From: JBGSMB01 sp041740375
GTDB lineage: Bacteria > Patescibacteriota > Saccharimonadia > Saccharimonadales > JAGQMS01
Length of the DNA stretch: 5,062 nucleotides
Direction: 5' to 3'
Assembly: GCA_041740375.1 (NCBI GenBank)
Contig: JBGSMB010000054.1
Location: 1-5,062 of the forward strand
The notes beneath the pieces are model-generated. The model made no database searches. It saw only the letters and a list, made by a program, of their open reading frames with translations, and was not told the DNA's origin. Shown here one piece after another: positions 1-5,062 of the stretch (the first letter of the stretch is position 1; every line of letters starts with the position of its first letter). The position numbers were made by a program, and so were the translations under genes.

Positions 1-247
1 CCCAATCGTGCTCAGGTTGTTCGAATGCACCTAGTTCCTGCGCAGCAGTCTCATAGCACTTATGCAAATATTTAAGTAGCTGGAAATACTTTCCCTCATC
101 AGATATATATGGATTTCTACACATTAATTCTGCATACTCACCCAAATAAGTATCTTGGGCGTAGAGTTCTATAATTATTTCTTGTAAGTCTGCACTGCTA
201 ATCTGTTCACAGACAGGCTGGCCATTTGTTTCAACCTTTGGAAACAC
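1..247 (-). CDS. Hypothetical protein, N-terminal 82 codons (cut by window edge), last gene of the hisS-tig cluster
   Basis: An uninterrupted minus-strand frame runs from just inside the 3' end of tig to the left edge. I chose the GTG at 245-247 because an in-frame stop lies just upstream and the next in-frame ATG is only at codon 42. An AAGG ribosome-binding-like motif lies 9 nt before the GTG. The gene would overlap tig by 17 nt, a normal arrangement for translational coupling. The visible protein begins MFPKVETNGQ and is acidic, probably helical, and rich in Tyr, Leu and Glu (for example IIIELYAQDTYLGEYAEL at 24-41 and KYFQLLKYLHKCYE at 53-66). It has no signal peptide or membrane segment, so a cytoplasmic protein is likely. 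I do not recognise the family. The open frame and its position support a real gene, but the start is tentative and the C-terminus is not visible. Confidence 0.6.
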   Translation of the reverse strand, partial: MFPKVETNGQPVCEQISSADLQEIIIELYAQDTYLGEYAELMCRNPYISDEGKYFQLLKYLHKCYETAAQELGAFEQPEHDW

Positions 248-1520
248 TTCTCATTACCTTAGCGATAGTTTTTTCCGTTAACAACCTAGCGGCTATATCG
301 CGATGGTTTTCCGGTTTTTCCAGTTCTGCCATAGTTTGTGGATCGTTTCGATGCTGTCCTTTGAGAATTTCGATTCGCTGATCAATTTCTTCTGGAGTCA
401 CATCAATCTTTTCAACAAGCGAGATTTCGGATAGTACTAACCCCGCCTTTAAGCGTCGTTCTGCTTCGGGTAGTACATCTTCTTTGTAATGCTCCTCTTC
501 AGTCTTACCAACGCTGCTCAAATATTCCTGTAGTGTTAAGCCTCTGTAGCTCATGTTTTGCTGAAGCTCTCGCATCACGCCTTGTGCTTGCTCTTCAATC
601 AGACCTTCAGGTAGGGTCACTTTCGATTTATTTGTGATCTCGTTTATGATTTCAGCTTCAAAATCTTGGTAGGTGGTGCGTTCCTTTTCTACGAGAAGTT
701 GCTTTTCTATATCCTTTTTTAACTCATCAATAGTTTTAAAAGGGCCCGCTTTTGCAGCAAAAGCGTCATCAGCATTTGGCTTTTTTACTTCCTTAACGCT
801 TTTTACATCTACAGTAAACGTCACTGTTCGGTTCTGTAGTGCGGCCACACCGTAGTCTTTAGGAAATGTCAGATCAAATGTTTTACTCTCGCCACTTTTT
901 AAGCCTATAACATTATCTTCAAAGCCTGGAATGAAAGTATTACTACCTAAAGTAAGTGGATAGTCTTTACCGCTTGCGCCTGAAACTGGCTTATTCTTAT
1001 CGTCAACTCCATTGAAATCAATTTGAACCTCGTCACCAGACCTACTTGCTCGATCCACTTCTGACTTTTCCGCAAGTTGCGACTGTAAATTGCTGATTAC
1101 CGTAGCAATCTCTTCTTTATCGACATTAGCCTTTGGCTGGGTCTTCTTAATAGCTTTCCAGTCAGCAAGTTTTACTTTGCCCAAAACTTCAATAGTCGCC
1201 GCAAACTCTAACGTTGAGTATGGAACAAATTTAAGTAGTTCTACTTTAGGCGGCAAGATTGGACGAATCTTGTGTTCGGCTAGGGCCTCTTGGTAAGAGC
1301 GGTTCATTGCTTCATCTATAACTTCGCTTTGAAGTATATTCTGATCGAGCTGTTTTTCGGCAATACTAGGTGGGACGTGGCCTTCACGGAATCCTGCAGC
1401 TTTTACATTCTTAGCGAGACGAGTGACTACATCTTTTTTTGCAGTAGATAGCGTTTCGCTATCTACTAGTATTGTTAGTTTTACGCTTGTTTCATTAATC
1501 TGTTCTTTGGTTGCTTTCAT
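231..1520 (-). CDS. tig: Trigger factor (ribosome-associated chaperone and peptidyl-prolyl isomerase)
   Basis: Trigger factor binds the ribosome near the nascent-chain exit and shields emerging polypeptides in the cytoplasm. At 429 aa it has the family's usual length (about 430) and all three parts in order. The N-terminal ribosome-binding domain (about 1-115) contains the signature loop GFREGHVP (43-50), matching the conserved GFRxGxxP. The FKBP-type isomerase domain (about 160-244) includes GDEVQIDF, the LGSNTFIPGFEDNVIGL stretch (191-207) and FPKDYG (219-224). The helical C-terminal chaperone domain (about 260-429) is rich in Lys and Glu. The ATG has an AGGT motif 5 nt upstream on the minus strand. 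It lies 27 nt after the acetyltransferase-like gene and overlaps the next gene by 17 nt, so it is probably co-transcribed from the hisS promoter. The stop is TGA. A hairpin lies inside codons 18-26. Identification is secure. Confidence 0.97.
   Translation of the reverse strand: MKATKEQINETSVKLTILVDSETLSTAKKDVVTRLAKNVKAAGFREGHVPPSIAEKQLDQNILQSEVIDEAMNRSYQEALAEHKIRPILPPKVELLKFVPYSTLEFAATIEVLGKVKLADWKAIKKTQPKANVDKEEIATVISNLQSQLAEKSEVDRASRSGDEVQIDFNGVDDKNKPVSGASGKDYPLTLGSNTFIPGFEDNVIGLKSGESKTFDLTFPKDYGVAALQNRTVTFTVDVKSVKEVKKPNADDAFAAKAGPFKTIDELKKDIEKQLLVEKERTTYQDFEAEIINEITNKSKVTLPEGLIEEQAQGVMRELQQNMSYRGLTLQEYLSSVGKTEEEHYKEDVLPEAERRLKAGLVLSEISLVEKIDVTPEEIDQRIEILKGQHRNDPQTMAELEKPENHRDIAARLLTEKTIAKVMRSVSKG
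1443..1467 (-). other. Perfect 11-bp stem-loop inside the start of tig
   Basis: The arms AGTAGATAGCG (1443-1453) and CGCTATCTACT (1457-1467) are exact reverse complements around a 3-nt loop. In the tig mRNA this spans nucleotides 54-78 of the coding region (codons 18-26) and is followed two nucleotides later by a run of seven A (1434-1440 on the plus strand is T7). It is not a terminator: the RNA run after the stem is A, not U. It could affect early elongation or mRNA stability. Alternatively it is a chance product of the codons for VDSETLST. The symmetry is certain; the function is not. Confidence 0.5.
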
Positions 1521-1547
1521 AGGTTACCTACTCTACCAGAGCTGAGA

Positions 1548-2183
1548 TTAAATGTCACGATCTGGTAAATTAATTCTATATCGATGACTTAGTGTTGCGA
1601 AAAGTGGCGACATATCTTGTATATGAACATCGGAAAGTTCTAATGCCAACGTCGAAAGCAGTAAACCAAGAGGCACCGGTGTGTAGATGTCATTGGCCCA
1701 ACCATGCCGTTCCATTGATTCAGGCAGTCTACGAACAATTCTGCTACCGTCATTGTGAATGTCCGGCGTAAGTATTTGCGATCTTCTATTCAACTGCGGA
1801 TCATGTCCGCTTATTTGTTGAGCGAGGCAATTTATGAGCGCTTGTCTGCCGATCCTCCTGCCTCGTGACTCAGGCGTGACCCATACACCGAATTCGAATA
1901 TTTCACCCCTTTGTTTTTTATATACAAATCCATGTAAGGGCATCACACGAGCACCATTAGTCGCTCCAATAGCAAAAACCTCAACACCATCTTGTGCTTT
2001 TAAATCAGTTGGTTTTGAAGTGGCTGCACATACGCCAATATCGTTAATTACATCTCTAACTGAATGTATTCCCTCTCTGTCTTCTTCGTGACGAGCGGCA
2101 AGATAAAGTAATGCATCTTCAGAATATGTCTGGGCGAATTCACCATCAATTCGATAAAGTTCAGGACGAAACATCATACTCAT
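1548..2183 (-). CDS. Putative GNAT-family N-acetyltransferase (degenerate acetyl-CoA motif)
   Basis: This 211-aa cytoplasmic protein resembles the GNAT fold, whose members move an acetyl group from acetyl-CoA to an amine. Residues 68-102 form the expected strand pair (VEVFAIGATNG, then GFVYKKQRGEIFEFGVWVTP). This leads into RGRRIGRQAL (107-116), equivalent to the acetyl-CoA pyrophosphate loop R/QxxGxG/A followed by a helix. The motif is imperfect: its first Gly is Arg110. Further on, DIHNDGSRIVRRLPE (141-155) looks like the usual Asn-containing segment and helix near the end of the fold. The last 45 or so residues after GWANDIY extend beyond it. The first ATG is chosen because GGAG lies 5 nt upstream; a second ATG two codons later is less well placed. 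The gene sits between hisS (45 nt) and tig (27 nt), which fits a translation-linked role, but the substrate cannot be told. The fold is likely; activity is uncertain. Confidence 0.75.
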   Translation of the reverse strand: MSMMFRPELYRIDGEFAQTYSEDALLYLAARHEEDREGIHSVRDVINDIGVCAATSKPTDLKAQDGVEVFAIGATNGARVMPLHGFVYKKQRGEIFEFGVWVTPESRGRRIGRQALINCLAQQISGHDPQLNRRSQILTPDIHNDGSRIVRRLPESMERHGWANDIYTPVPLGLLLSTLALELSDVHIQDMSPLFATLSHRYRINLPDRDI

Positions 2184-2228
2184 AGGAACTCCATTTATTG
2201 ATAACCTAAAGATTATCTACTTGACCAC

Positions 2229-3533
2229 CTACTTAGCAAGCACTAGCGAAATGATTCGCTCAATACTATGCGCTTCTTCACTGCTTGATTGAATATCACG
2301 TAAAGTCAGTTGATCCGTATCAAGCTCGTTCTCGCCGATAACAATCACATAGCGAATACCTTTCTTTACTGCAGTTTCAATTTGTTTGCCTATCTTACGG
2401 TTAGTAATGTCTACCGCAACATTAACGTCTTCTTGACGAAAGGTAGTGATAATTTTCTGAGCCTTGGCAATTACTTCATCACCTCCAACTACTGCGATGT
2501 AAATATGCGTTTGATTCGGTAGCGCCGGCACAAGTTCGTGGTCTCTTAGGAAATTTTCAAGCGTAGCGTCGCCCATTCCGAAACCGATAGTTGGTACTGG
2601 CTCTGCGCCGAATAACCCAACAAGGCCGTCGTAACGGCCGCCACCGAACATTGAACGATTGTTCTCGGGATTCTCATCAAATACTTCAAATACAACATCG
2701 GTGTAGTAGTCGAATCCTCTCATGAGCGTCGGATCGAACACCGCGTTTGTTACACCTCTGTTTGAAAGCTCTTGAAGTAATTGCTTTAACTGCACTGTCT
2801 TTTCGTGAGTTTGCAGATCCTCTGGTAGTTCGTCTATAGTGCGCGCAGCTAAAACTTTAAGTAGTTTTTCTGGGCTTCCGTCCTCTCGTTGCGACGGATT
2901 CATCGCAGACTCAATGCTTACGCCAAAGGCAACATAGTCCATCTTGTGCATTCGATCGATTAATCTTCGGATTGTACCGGCTTCTACTTCGTCAAGCCCT
3001 ACGTAATCACGTAGTACATAATCCATAAATATCCGACTGTTGATGCGAATACTGTACATTTCACGTTTTGCGCCATATGCTTTCAAAATATCATCAGACA
3101 GTTTCAACATCTCGATTTCTGCTTCTAGCGATGAAACACCAAACATATCTACGTTGAGCTGCCAGAACTCACGAAGCCGCCCACGTTGTGGCCGTTCATA
3201 ACGCCAAAGAGCAGGGATGGAGTACCAGCGAAGAGGATATGGCAGTTCTTGGCGTTTTCCAGCTACCATTCTGCTGACACTCGGTGTCATCTCGGTACGC
3301 ATCGTGACGCTTCTACCGCCGCGATCAGTGAATGTATAGGTTTGCTCCGATACAATTTCTTCACTACCTTTTAATGTATAGAGCTCGGTTGGCTCGAGGA
3401 CCGGCGCGTCATATTCTTCGTAGCCGTACGATTCGACAGTTTTTCGAAGTACTGAAAACATCCAATTTTGAAACCGTTTATCTTCTGGGTAGAAATCCCT
3501 AGCACCCTTATAAGGTTGTGTAGTTTTATTCAT
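2229..3533 (-). CDS. hisS: Histidyl-tRNA synthetase (class II), variant motif 3
   Basis: HisRS activates histidine with ATP and charges tRNA-His in the cytoplasm. The 434-aa protein has the full architecture. Motif 1 lies around YDAPVLEPTELY (41-52). The ATP-binding segment TMRTEMTPSVSRM (77-89) and motif 2 (RYERPQRGRLREF, 111-123) follow. The HisRS-specific loops are MRGFDYYTDVVFE (271-283, with the catalytic Arg at 272) and GGGRYDGLVGLFG (297-309). The C-terminal anticodon-binding domain spans about 342-432 (VIVIGENELDTDQLTLRDI at 396-414). Motif 3 reads GFGMGDATLENFL (317-329): the class II Arg of the usual GxGxER core is absent. I recall similar GD-type motifs in some bacterial and organellar HisRS enzymes, so this is probably a subfamily trait and not decay. 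It is the first gene of the leftward cluster, with a -10 box 8 nt before its ATG and no ribosome binding site. Confidence 0.97.
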   Translation of the reverse strand: MNKTTQPYKGARDFYPEDKRFQNWMFSVLRKTVESYGYEEYDAPVLEPTELYTLKGSEEIVSEQTYTFTDRGGRSVTMRTEMTPSVSRMVAGKRQELPYPLRWYSIPALWRYERPQRGRLREFWQLNVDMFGVSSLEAEIEMLKLSDDILKAYGAKREMYSIRINSRIFMDYVLRDYVGLDEVEAGTIRRLIDRMHKMDYVAFGVSIESAMNPSQREDGSPEKLLKVLAARTIDELPEDLQTHEKTVQLKQLLQELSNRGVTNAVFDPTLMRGFDYYTDVVFEVFDENPENNRSMFGGGRYDGLVGLFGAEPVPTIGFGMGDATLENFLRDHELVPALPNQTHIYIAVVGGDEVIAKAQKIITTFRQEDVNVAVDITNRKIGKQIETAVKKGIRYVIVIGENELDTDQLTLRDIQSSSEEAHSIERIISLVLAK

Positions 3534-3541
3534 TACTACAG

Positions 3542-3547
3542 ATTATA
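3542..3547 (-). promoter_or_regulatory. Putative -10 box of the hisS promoter (leaderless mRNA predicted)
   Basis: A perfect TATAAT on the minus strand ends 8 nt before the hisS ATG. The usual -10 to +1 distance places the transcription start at about 3535, two nucleotides before the ATG. No Shine-Dalgarno-like sequence lies between them. The -35 region is poor (TTCTTA at a 17-nt spacing). It probably drives the whole hisS-tig cluster, since the later intergenic gaps are only 45 and 27 nt and show no equally good box. Confidence 0.6.
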
Positions 3548-3594
3548 CATTCGGTAAGCGTAATTAAGAAGTAATGCTCAAAAATGCTACTGCT

Positions 3595-3622
3595 TTGGAA
3601 TATTGATTGATAAGAGTATAAA
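3595..3622 (+). promoter_or_regulatory. Putative promoter of the rightward gene at 3630
   Basis: TTGGAA (3595-3600, four of six matches to the -35 consensus) and TATAAA (3617-3622, five of six matches to -10) are 16 nt apart. The predicted start of transcription is about 3629, directly before the ATG at 3630, so the mRNA would be leaderless. This mirrors the arrangement of hisS on the other strand, and the two promoters share the 96-nt divergent region. It is predicted from spacing and similarity only. Confidence 0.45.
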
Positions 3623-3629
3623 GATATTC

Positions 3630-4262
3630 ATGAGAAGAAGATTCTCCTTTACGTTGCGTGCAAATATTATGGATAATATGAGCAATGTTGGTATAGATAG
3701 AGTTATTGAGGATCTAGATCGTGATGATCCCTACCAATCTGCACTGCTTCTTTGTCTTAGTTCACTGTCGCGCCTCCCCAAGTACAGAACAGAACAATCC
3801 GAGCAACTTCGTACTAATATGTTTCTTCCCGTGGATGTTAGTGAACAACGCAAACACCTTCGAACGTCATTTGCATTTGAAGATTTAGCTCATCAAACGT
3901 TTTCCTATGCCCAAAGAAATGGCACAGTTGTATATGGCGCGCGTTTTGGGTACCTGACTTATGCTCGTCCTGGTAGCAGAAAGGTACTTTGTATGACCAA
4001 ACTACCGCTTGGAGAAAATTCACTCACAGACGTTAAGCACGCCAGCAGGCGGGATTTGTTCCCTATAACTATTATGTCCGTCCCGAAACTGTACGGTATT
4101 AGTACTGATGAAGCGCGTGAAGAAAGCGAAAGAGTTCAAGCTAAAGATAAAATAACTGAAGTCGGGACACTGCTCCATATCTTTGCGCGAGATGTGTTAA
4201 AAGTGGCCGGCATAGACACTCCAGAGACAACTACTACAACCGACACAGGCAGCAATAGTTAA
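3630..4262 (+). CDS. Hypothetical protein, about 210 aa, Thr/Ser-rich C-terminal tail
   Basis: I do not recognise this family. The frame opens at a TTG at 3603, but I chose the ATG at 3630 because a -10 box ends 7 nt before it and no ribosome binding site precedes the TTG. ATGs at 3669 and 3678 are further options (giving MDNM... or MSNV...). Numbering from 3630, the protein begins basic (MRRRFSFTLR) and continues with a helical segment (YQSALLLCLSSLSRLPKY). A central part is rich in aromatic residues and beta-like stretches (TVVYGARFGYLTYARPGSRKV). A charged helix (DEAREESERVQAKDK) follows, then an amphipathic stretch (LLHIFARDVLKVAGI). The last 15 residues (DTPETTTTTDTGSNS) are low complexity and probably disordered. 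There is no clear signal peptide or membrane helix. Base composition (about 40-47% G+C in sampled stretches) matches the hisS side. It is divergent from hisS and 91 nt upstream of the high-G+C gene. Confidence 0.8.
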   Translation: MRRRFSFTLRANIMDNMSNVGIDRVIEDLDRDDPYQSALLLCLSSLSRLPKYRTEQSEQLRTNMFLPVDVSEQRKHLRTSFAFEDLAHQTFSYAQRNGTVVYGARFGYLTYARPGSRKVLCMTKLPLGENSLTDVKHASRRDLFPITIMSVPKLYGISTDEAREESERVQAKDKITEVGTLLHIFARDVLKVAGIDTPETTTTTDTGSNS

Positions 4263-4280
4263 CCGAGTATCTTAATTAAT

Positions 4281-4308
4281 TTGAAAATACTCTCCTAATC
4301 TGTAAAGA
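4281..4308 (+). promoter_or_regulatory. Possible weak promoter for the high-G+C gene
   Basis: The 91-nt gap 4263-4353 is A+T-rich. It contains TTGAAA (4281-4286, five of six matches to -35), followed after 16 nt by TAAAGA (4303-4308), a poor -10. A transcript from here would have a leader of about 40 nt carrying the strong ribosome binding site at 4341. The same gap holds a weak 6-bp inverted repeat (GAGTAT at 4265-4270, ATACTC at 4287-4292) that could be a remnant terminator for the gene before it, though it has a long loop and no clean T run. Confidence 0.25.
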
Positions 4309-4340
4309 TTGTAGTACTCATTTGAAGAAAGTGAGATACC

Positions 4341-4347
4341 AGGAGGT
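4341..4347 (+). promoter_or_regulatory. Full-length Shine-Dalgarno AGGAGGT that fixes a TTG start
   Basis: AGGAGGT is the complete anti-16S match and lies 6 nt before the TTG at 4354. It decides the start, since no in-frame ATG occurs until codon 50. It is much stronger than any other ribosome binding site in the window (GGAG, AGGT, GGGAG, or none), in keeping with the foreign look of this gene. Confidence 0.85.
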
Positions 4348-4353
4348 AGTTCT

Positions 4354-4764
4354 TTGACCATCACAGATACTGCATCGATCGCTCAGGCGATTTCTGTTGC
4401 CGGTGATCCGGCACCAACTCGGCCTCGTGGCCGTGATGTGATTGCACAACTCAGAGCAGAAGGCATCCGAAGGAAGGAAGCTGGTGAGTTCCTGAACTAC
4501 ATGCGTCACGTCGTCTCAAGCGTGCGTCGAAGCGATGGAAGAGCTTTCCGTCCTTACGACGAGGACATCGAATCGGTGTACGACACGCTCGACGCAGTCA
4601 TGCCACACGGTCAGATCTCGACCCCAGGGTCGGCTCACGATCTGCTCGAGAGACATCTGCTGGACCCGTCAAGGGGAGAGCTCGGCATCATGCATGACCG
4701 TGCGGAAGAAGGTGAACTCGTCTTCTGCGCCGTTACGGTCACACTCAACATCCAGATGGGCTGA
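4354..4764 (+). CDS. Hypothetical protein, 136 aa, in a high-G+C block (probable horizontal acquisition)
   Basis: I do not recognise this protein. It starts at TTG, set by a perfect ribosome binding site, and ends in TGA 19 nt before a strong hairpin. Residues 1-22 are Ala/Thr-rich and probably flexible. Residues 23-66 are basic and likely helical (RDVIAQLRAEGIRRKEAGEF, then NYMRHVVSSVRR). Residues 68-82 are acidic (YDEDIESVYDTLDAV). HDLLERHLLDPSRGELGIMHD (95-115) may be another helix and turn. The end is beta-like (GELVFCAVTVTLNIQMG). There is one Cys (125), no signal peptide and no membrane helix. The basic first half could suit nucleic acid binding, but no motif supports that. Its G+C is about 58% over the 360 bases I counted, against 40-47% in sampled neighbours, with many C- or G-ending codons (GAC, CTC, GTC, ATC). 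Cutting into the frame with other readings gives only shadows, so it is a real coding region of unusual composition. Confidence 0.85.
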   Translation: MTITDTASIAQAISVAGDPAPTRPRGRDVIAQLRAEGIRRKEAGEFLNYMRHVVSSVRRSDGRAFRPYDEDIESVYDTLDAVMPHGQISTPGSAHDLLERHLLDPSRGELGIMHDRAEEGELVFCAVTVTLNIQMG

Positions 4765-4783
4765 GAAGATCCACCACCTGATG

Positions 4784-4817
4784 ACGGGAGCCTTGAGAGA
4801 AATCTCAAGGCTCCCGT
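4784..4817 (+). terminator. Perfect 15-bp hairpin with GAAA loop after the high-G+C gene
   Basis: The arms ACGGGAGCCTTGAGA (4784-4798) and TCTCAAGGCTCCCGT (4803-4817) are exact reverse complements around a GAAA tetraloop. The hairpin starts 19 nt after the stop codon. Its position and strength fit a transcription terminator or a 3'-end stabilising structure. No T run follows (the next bases are GAACACCATG), so it is not a standard intrinsic terminator. Hairpins without a T tail are often annotated in actinobacteria. It ends the high-G+C block: the sequence becomes A+T-rich within about 20 nt. Confidence 0.8.
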
Positions 4818-4824
4818 GAACACC

Positions 4825-4852
4825 ATGACTCAGAAATATTTAAATGTATAAT
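4825..4852 (+). promoter_or_regulatory. Putative promoter of the rightward gene at 4908
   Basis: ATGACT (4825-4830, four of six matches to -35) and a perfect TATAAT (4847-4852) are 16 nt apart. Transcription would start near 4859 and give a leader of about 49 nt with GGGAG at 4898-4902. The ten bases AATGTATAAT ending in the -10 box are identical to those of the hisS promoter. A second similar stretch (AATGTATAC at 4874-4882) lies downstream and could be an alternative -10. Confidence 0.5.
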
Positions 4853-4907
4853 AATGCTCTTTTGTTTAACTTTAATGTATACGCTACTGTAAACACTGGG
4901 AGATACC

Positions 4908-5062
4908 ATGGGCAAGAAGCAACAACTTGGTGTAGACGTACGCGTATTACGAAGATTTTCTGATCTGAACCCAGATCATGATGGGCTATATGATGTAGGT
5001 CTCGTCTGCTTTGATGCAGAAAACGTTGTAGTTCCCTATAAAAGAGATAGGATTTGGCCGGA
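4908..5062 (+). CDS. Hypothetical protein, first 51 codons (cut by window edge)
   Basis: The frame opens with ATG at 4908, preceded by GGGAG with a 5-nt gap, and stays open to the right edge. The visible part begins MGKKQQLGVDVRVLRRF and continues with an Asp-rich turn (DLNPDHDGLYDVG, 19-31). A hydrophobic beta-like stretch (LVCFDAENVVVPYK, 32-45) and RDRIWP follow. It shows no signal peptide or membrane segment. The base composition has returned to that of the window outside the 4354-4817 block. It has its own putative promoter, separate from the gene before it, from which it is also cut off by the hairpin. I do not recognise the family, and too little is present to assign a function. Confidence 0.75.
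   Translation, partial: MGKKQQLGVDVRVLRRFSDLNPDHDGLYDVGLVCFDAENVVVPYKRDRIWP

Noticed and set aside
747..765. 19-nt palindrome CGCTTTTGC-A-GCAAAAGCG inside tig
   Set aside because: It is produced by Ala/Lys/Phe codons (AFAAKA). The symmetry leaves only a small loop, and no regulatory context is seen.
673..2091. Short plus-strand open frames opposite tig and the acetyltransferase-like gene (673-855, 1090-1296, 1834-2091)
   Set aside because: They lie fully antisense to well-supported genes, have no ribosome binding sites of note, and their residues are what the reverse strand of those codons would give.
2624..2639. GGCCGT/ACGGCC inverted repeat inside hisS
   Set aside because: It encodes the conserved GGRYDGL motif; the repeat follows from the required codons.
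2310..3374. Plus-strand open frames opposite hisS (2310-2522, 3186-3374)
   Set aside because: Antisense to a complete, motif-bearing hisS; no independent coding signal.
4318..4826. Other frames over the high-G+C gene (4535-4819 plus, 4318-4509 and 4635-4826 minus)
   Set aside because: High G+C lowers stop frequency in all frames. Only the 4354-4764 frame has the AGGAGGT site, and two of the others run through the hairpin.
3542..4882. AATGTATA as a shared regulatory box (3544-3551 minus, 4843-4850, 4874-4881)
   Set aside because: The same 8-mer also occurs twice inside hisS coding sequence (about 3330 and 3373), so beyond the -10 boxes it carries little meaning.
1..5062. tRNA genes, CRISPR arrays, riboswitches, insertion sequences or phage genes
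   Set aside because: No cloverleaf, regularly spaced repeats, transposase motifs or terminal inverted repeats were seen on either strand.

Overview
The window is bacterial, compact and mostly about 40-47% G+C. It carries a four-gene leftward cluster, a divergent promoter region, and three rightward genes of unknown function. TGA serves as a stop codon (tig and the gene at 4354-4764), so lineages that read TGA as glycine (Gracilibacteria, Absconditabacteria) are unlikely. The histidyl-tRNA synthetase has an unusual motif 3, the genes are tightly packed, and two putative promoters predict leaderless transcripts. Together these suggest a Patescibacteria/CPR member, possibly Saccharibacteria. That assignment is an inference from protein style, not from a marker gene search.

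Left part (1-3533, minus strand, read right to left): hisS, then a GNAT-like putative acetyltransferase after 45 nt, then tig (trigger factor) after 27 nt, then an unrecognised gene that overlaps the end of tig by 17 nt and runs off the left edge. The tight spacing and one clear promoter in front of hisS suggest a single operon. It would join tRNA-His charging, protein modification and co-translational folding, all tied to translation. A perfect 11-bp hairpin lies early in the tig coding region.

Middle (3534-3629): a 96-nt divergent promoter region between hisS and a rightward gene. In both directions a -10 box sits 7-8 nt from the ATG, with no convincing Shine-Dalgarno sequence, so both mRNAs are predicted to be leaderless or nearly so.

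Right part (3630-5062, plus strand): an unrecognised protein of about 210 aa with a Thr/Ser-rich tail; then a 136-aa unrecognised protein in a DNA block of about 58% G+C, with a full AGGAGGT ribosome binding site, a TTG start and a perfect 15-bp hairpin just after its stop; then the first 51 codons of another unrecognised protein with its own promoter. The 4354-4817 block differs from everything around it and looks like a recently acquired single-gene cassette. It is the most interesting part of the window.
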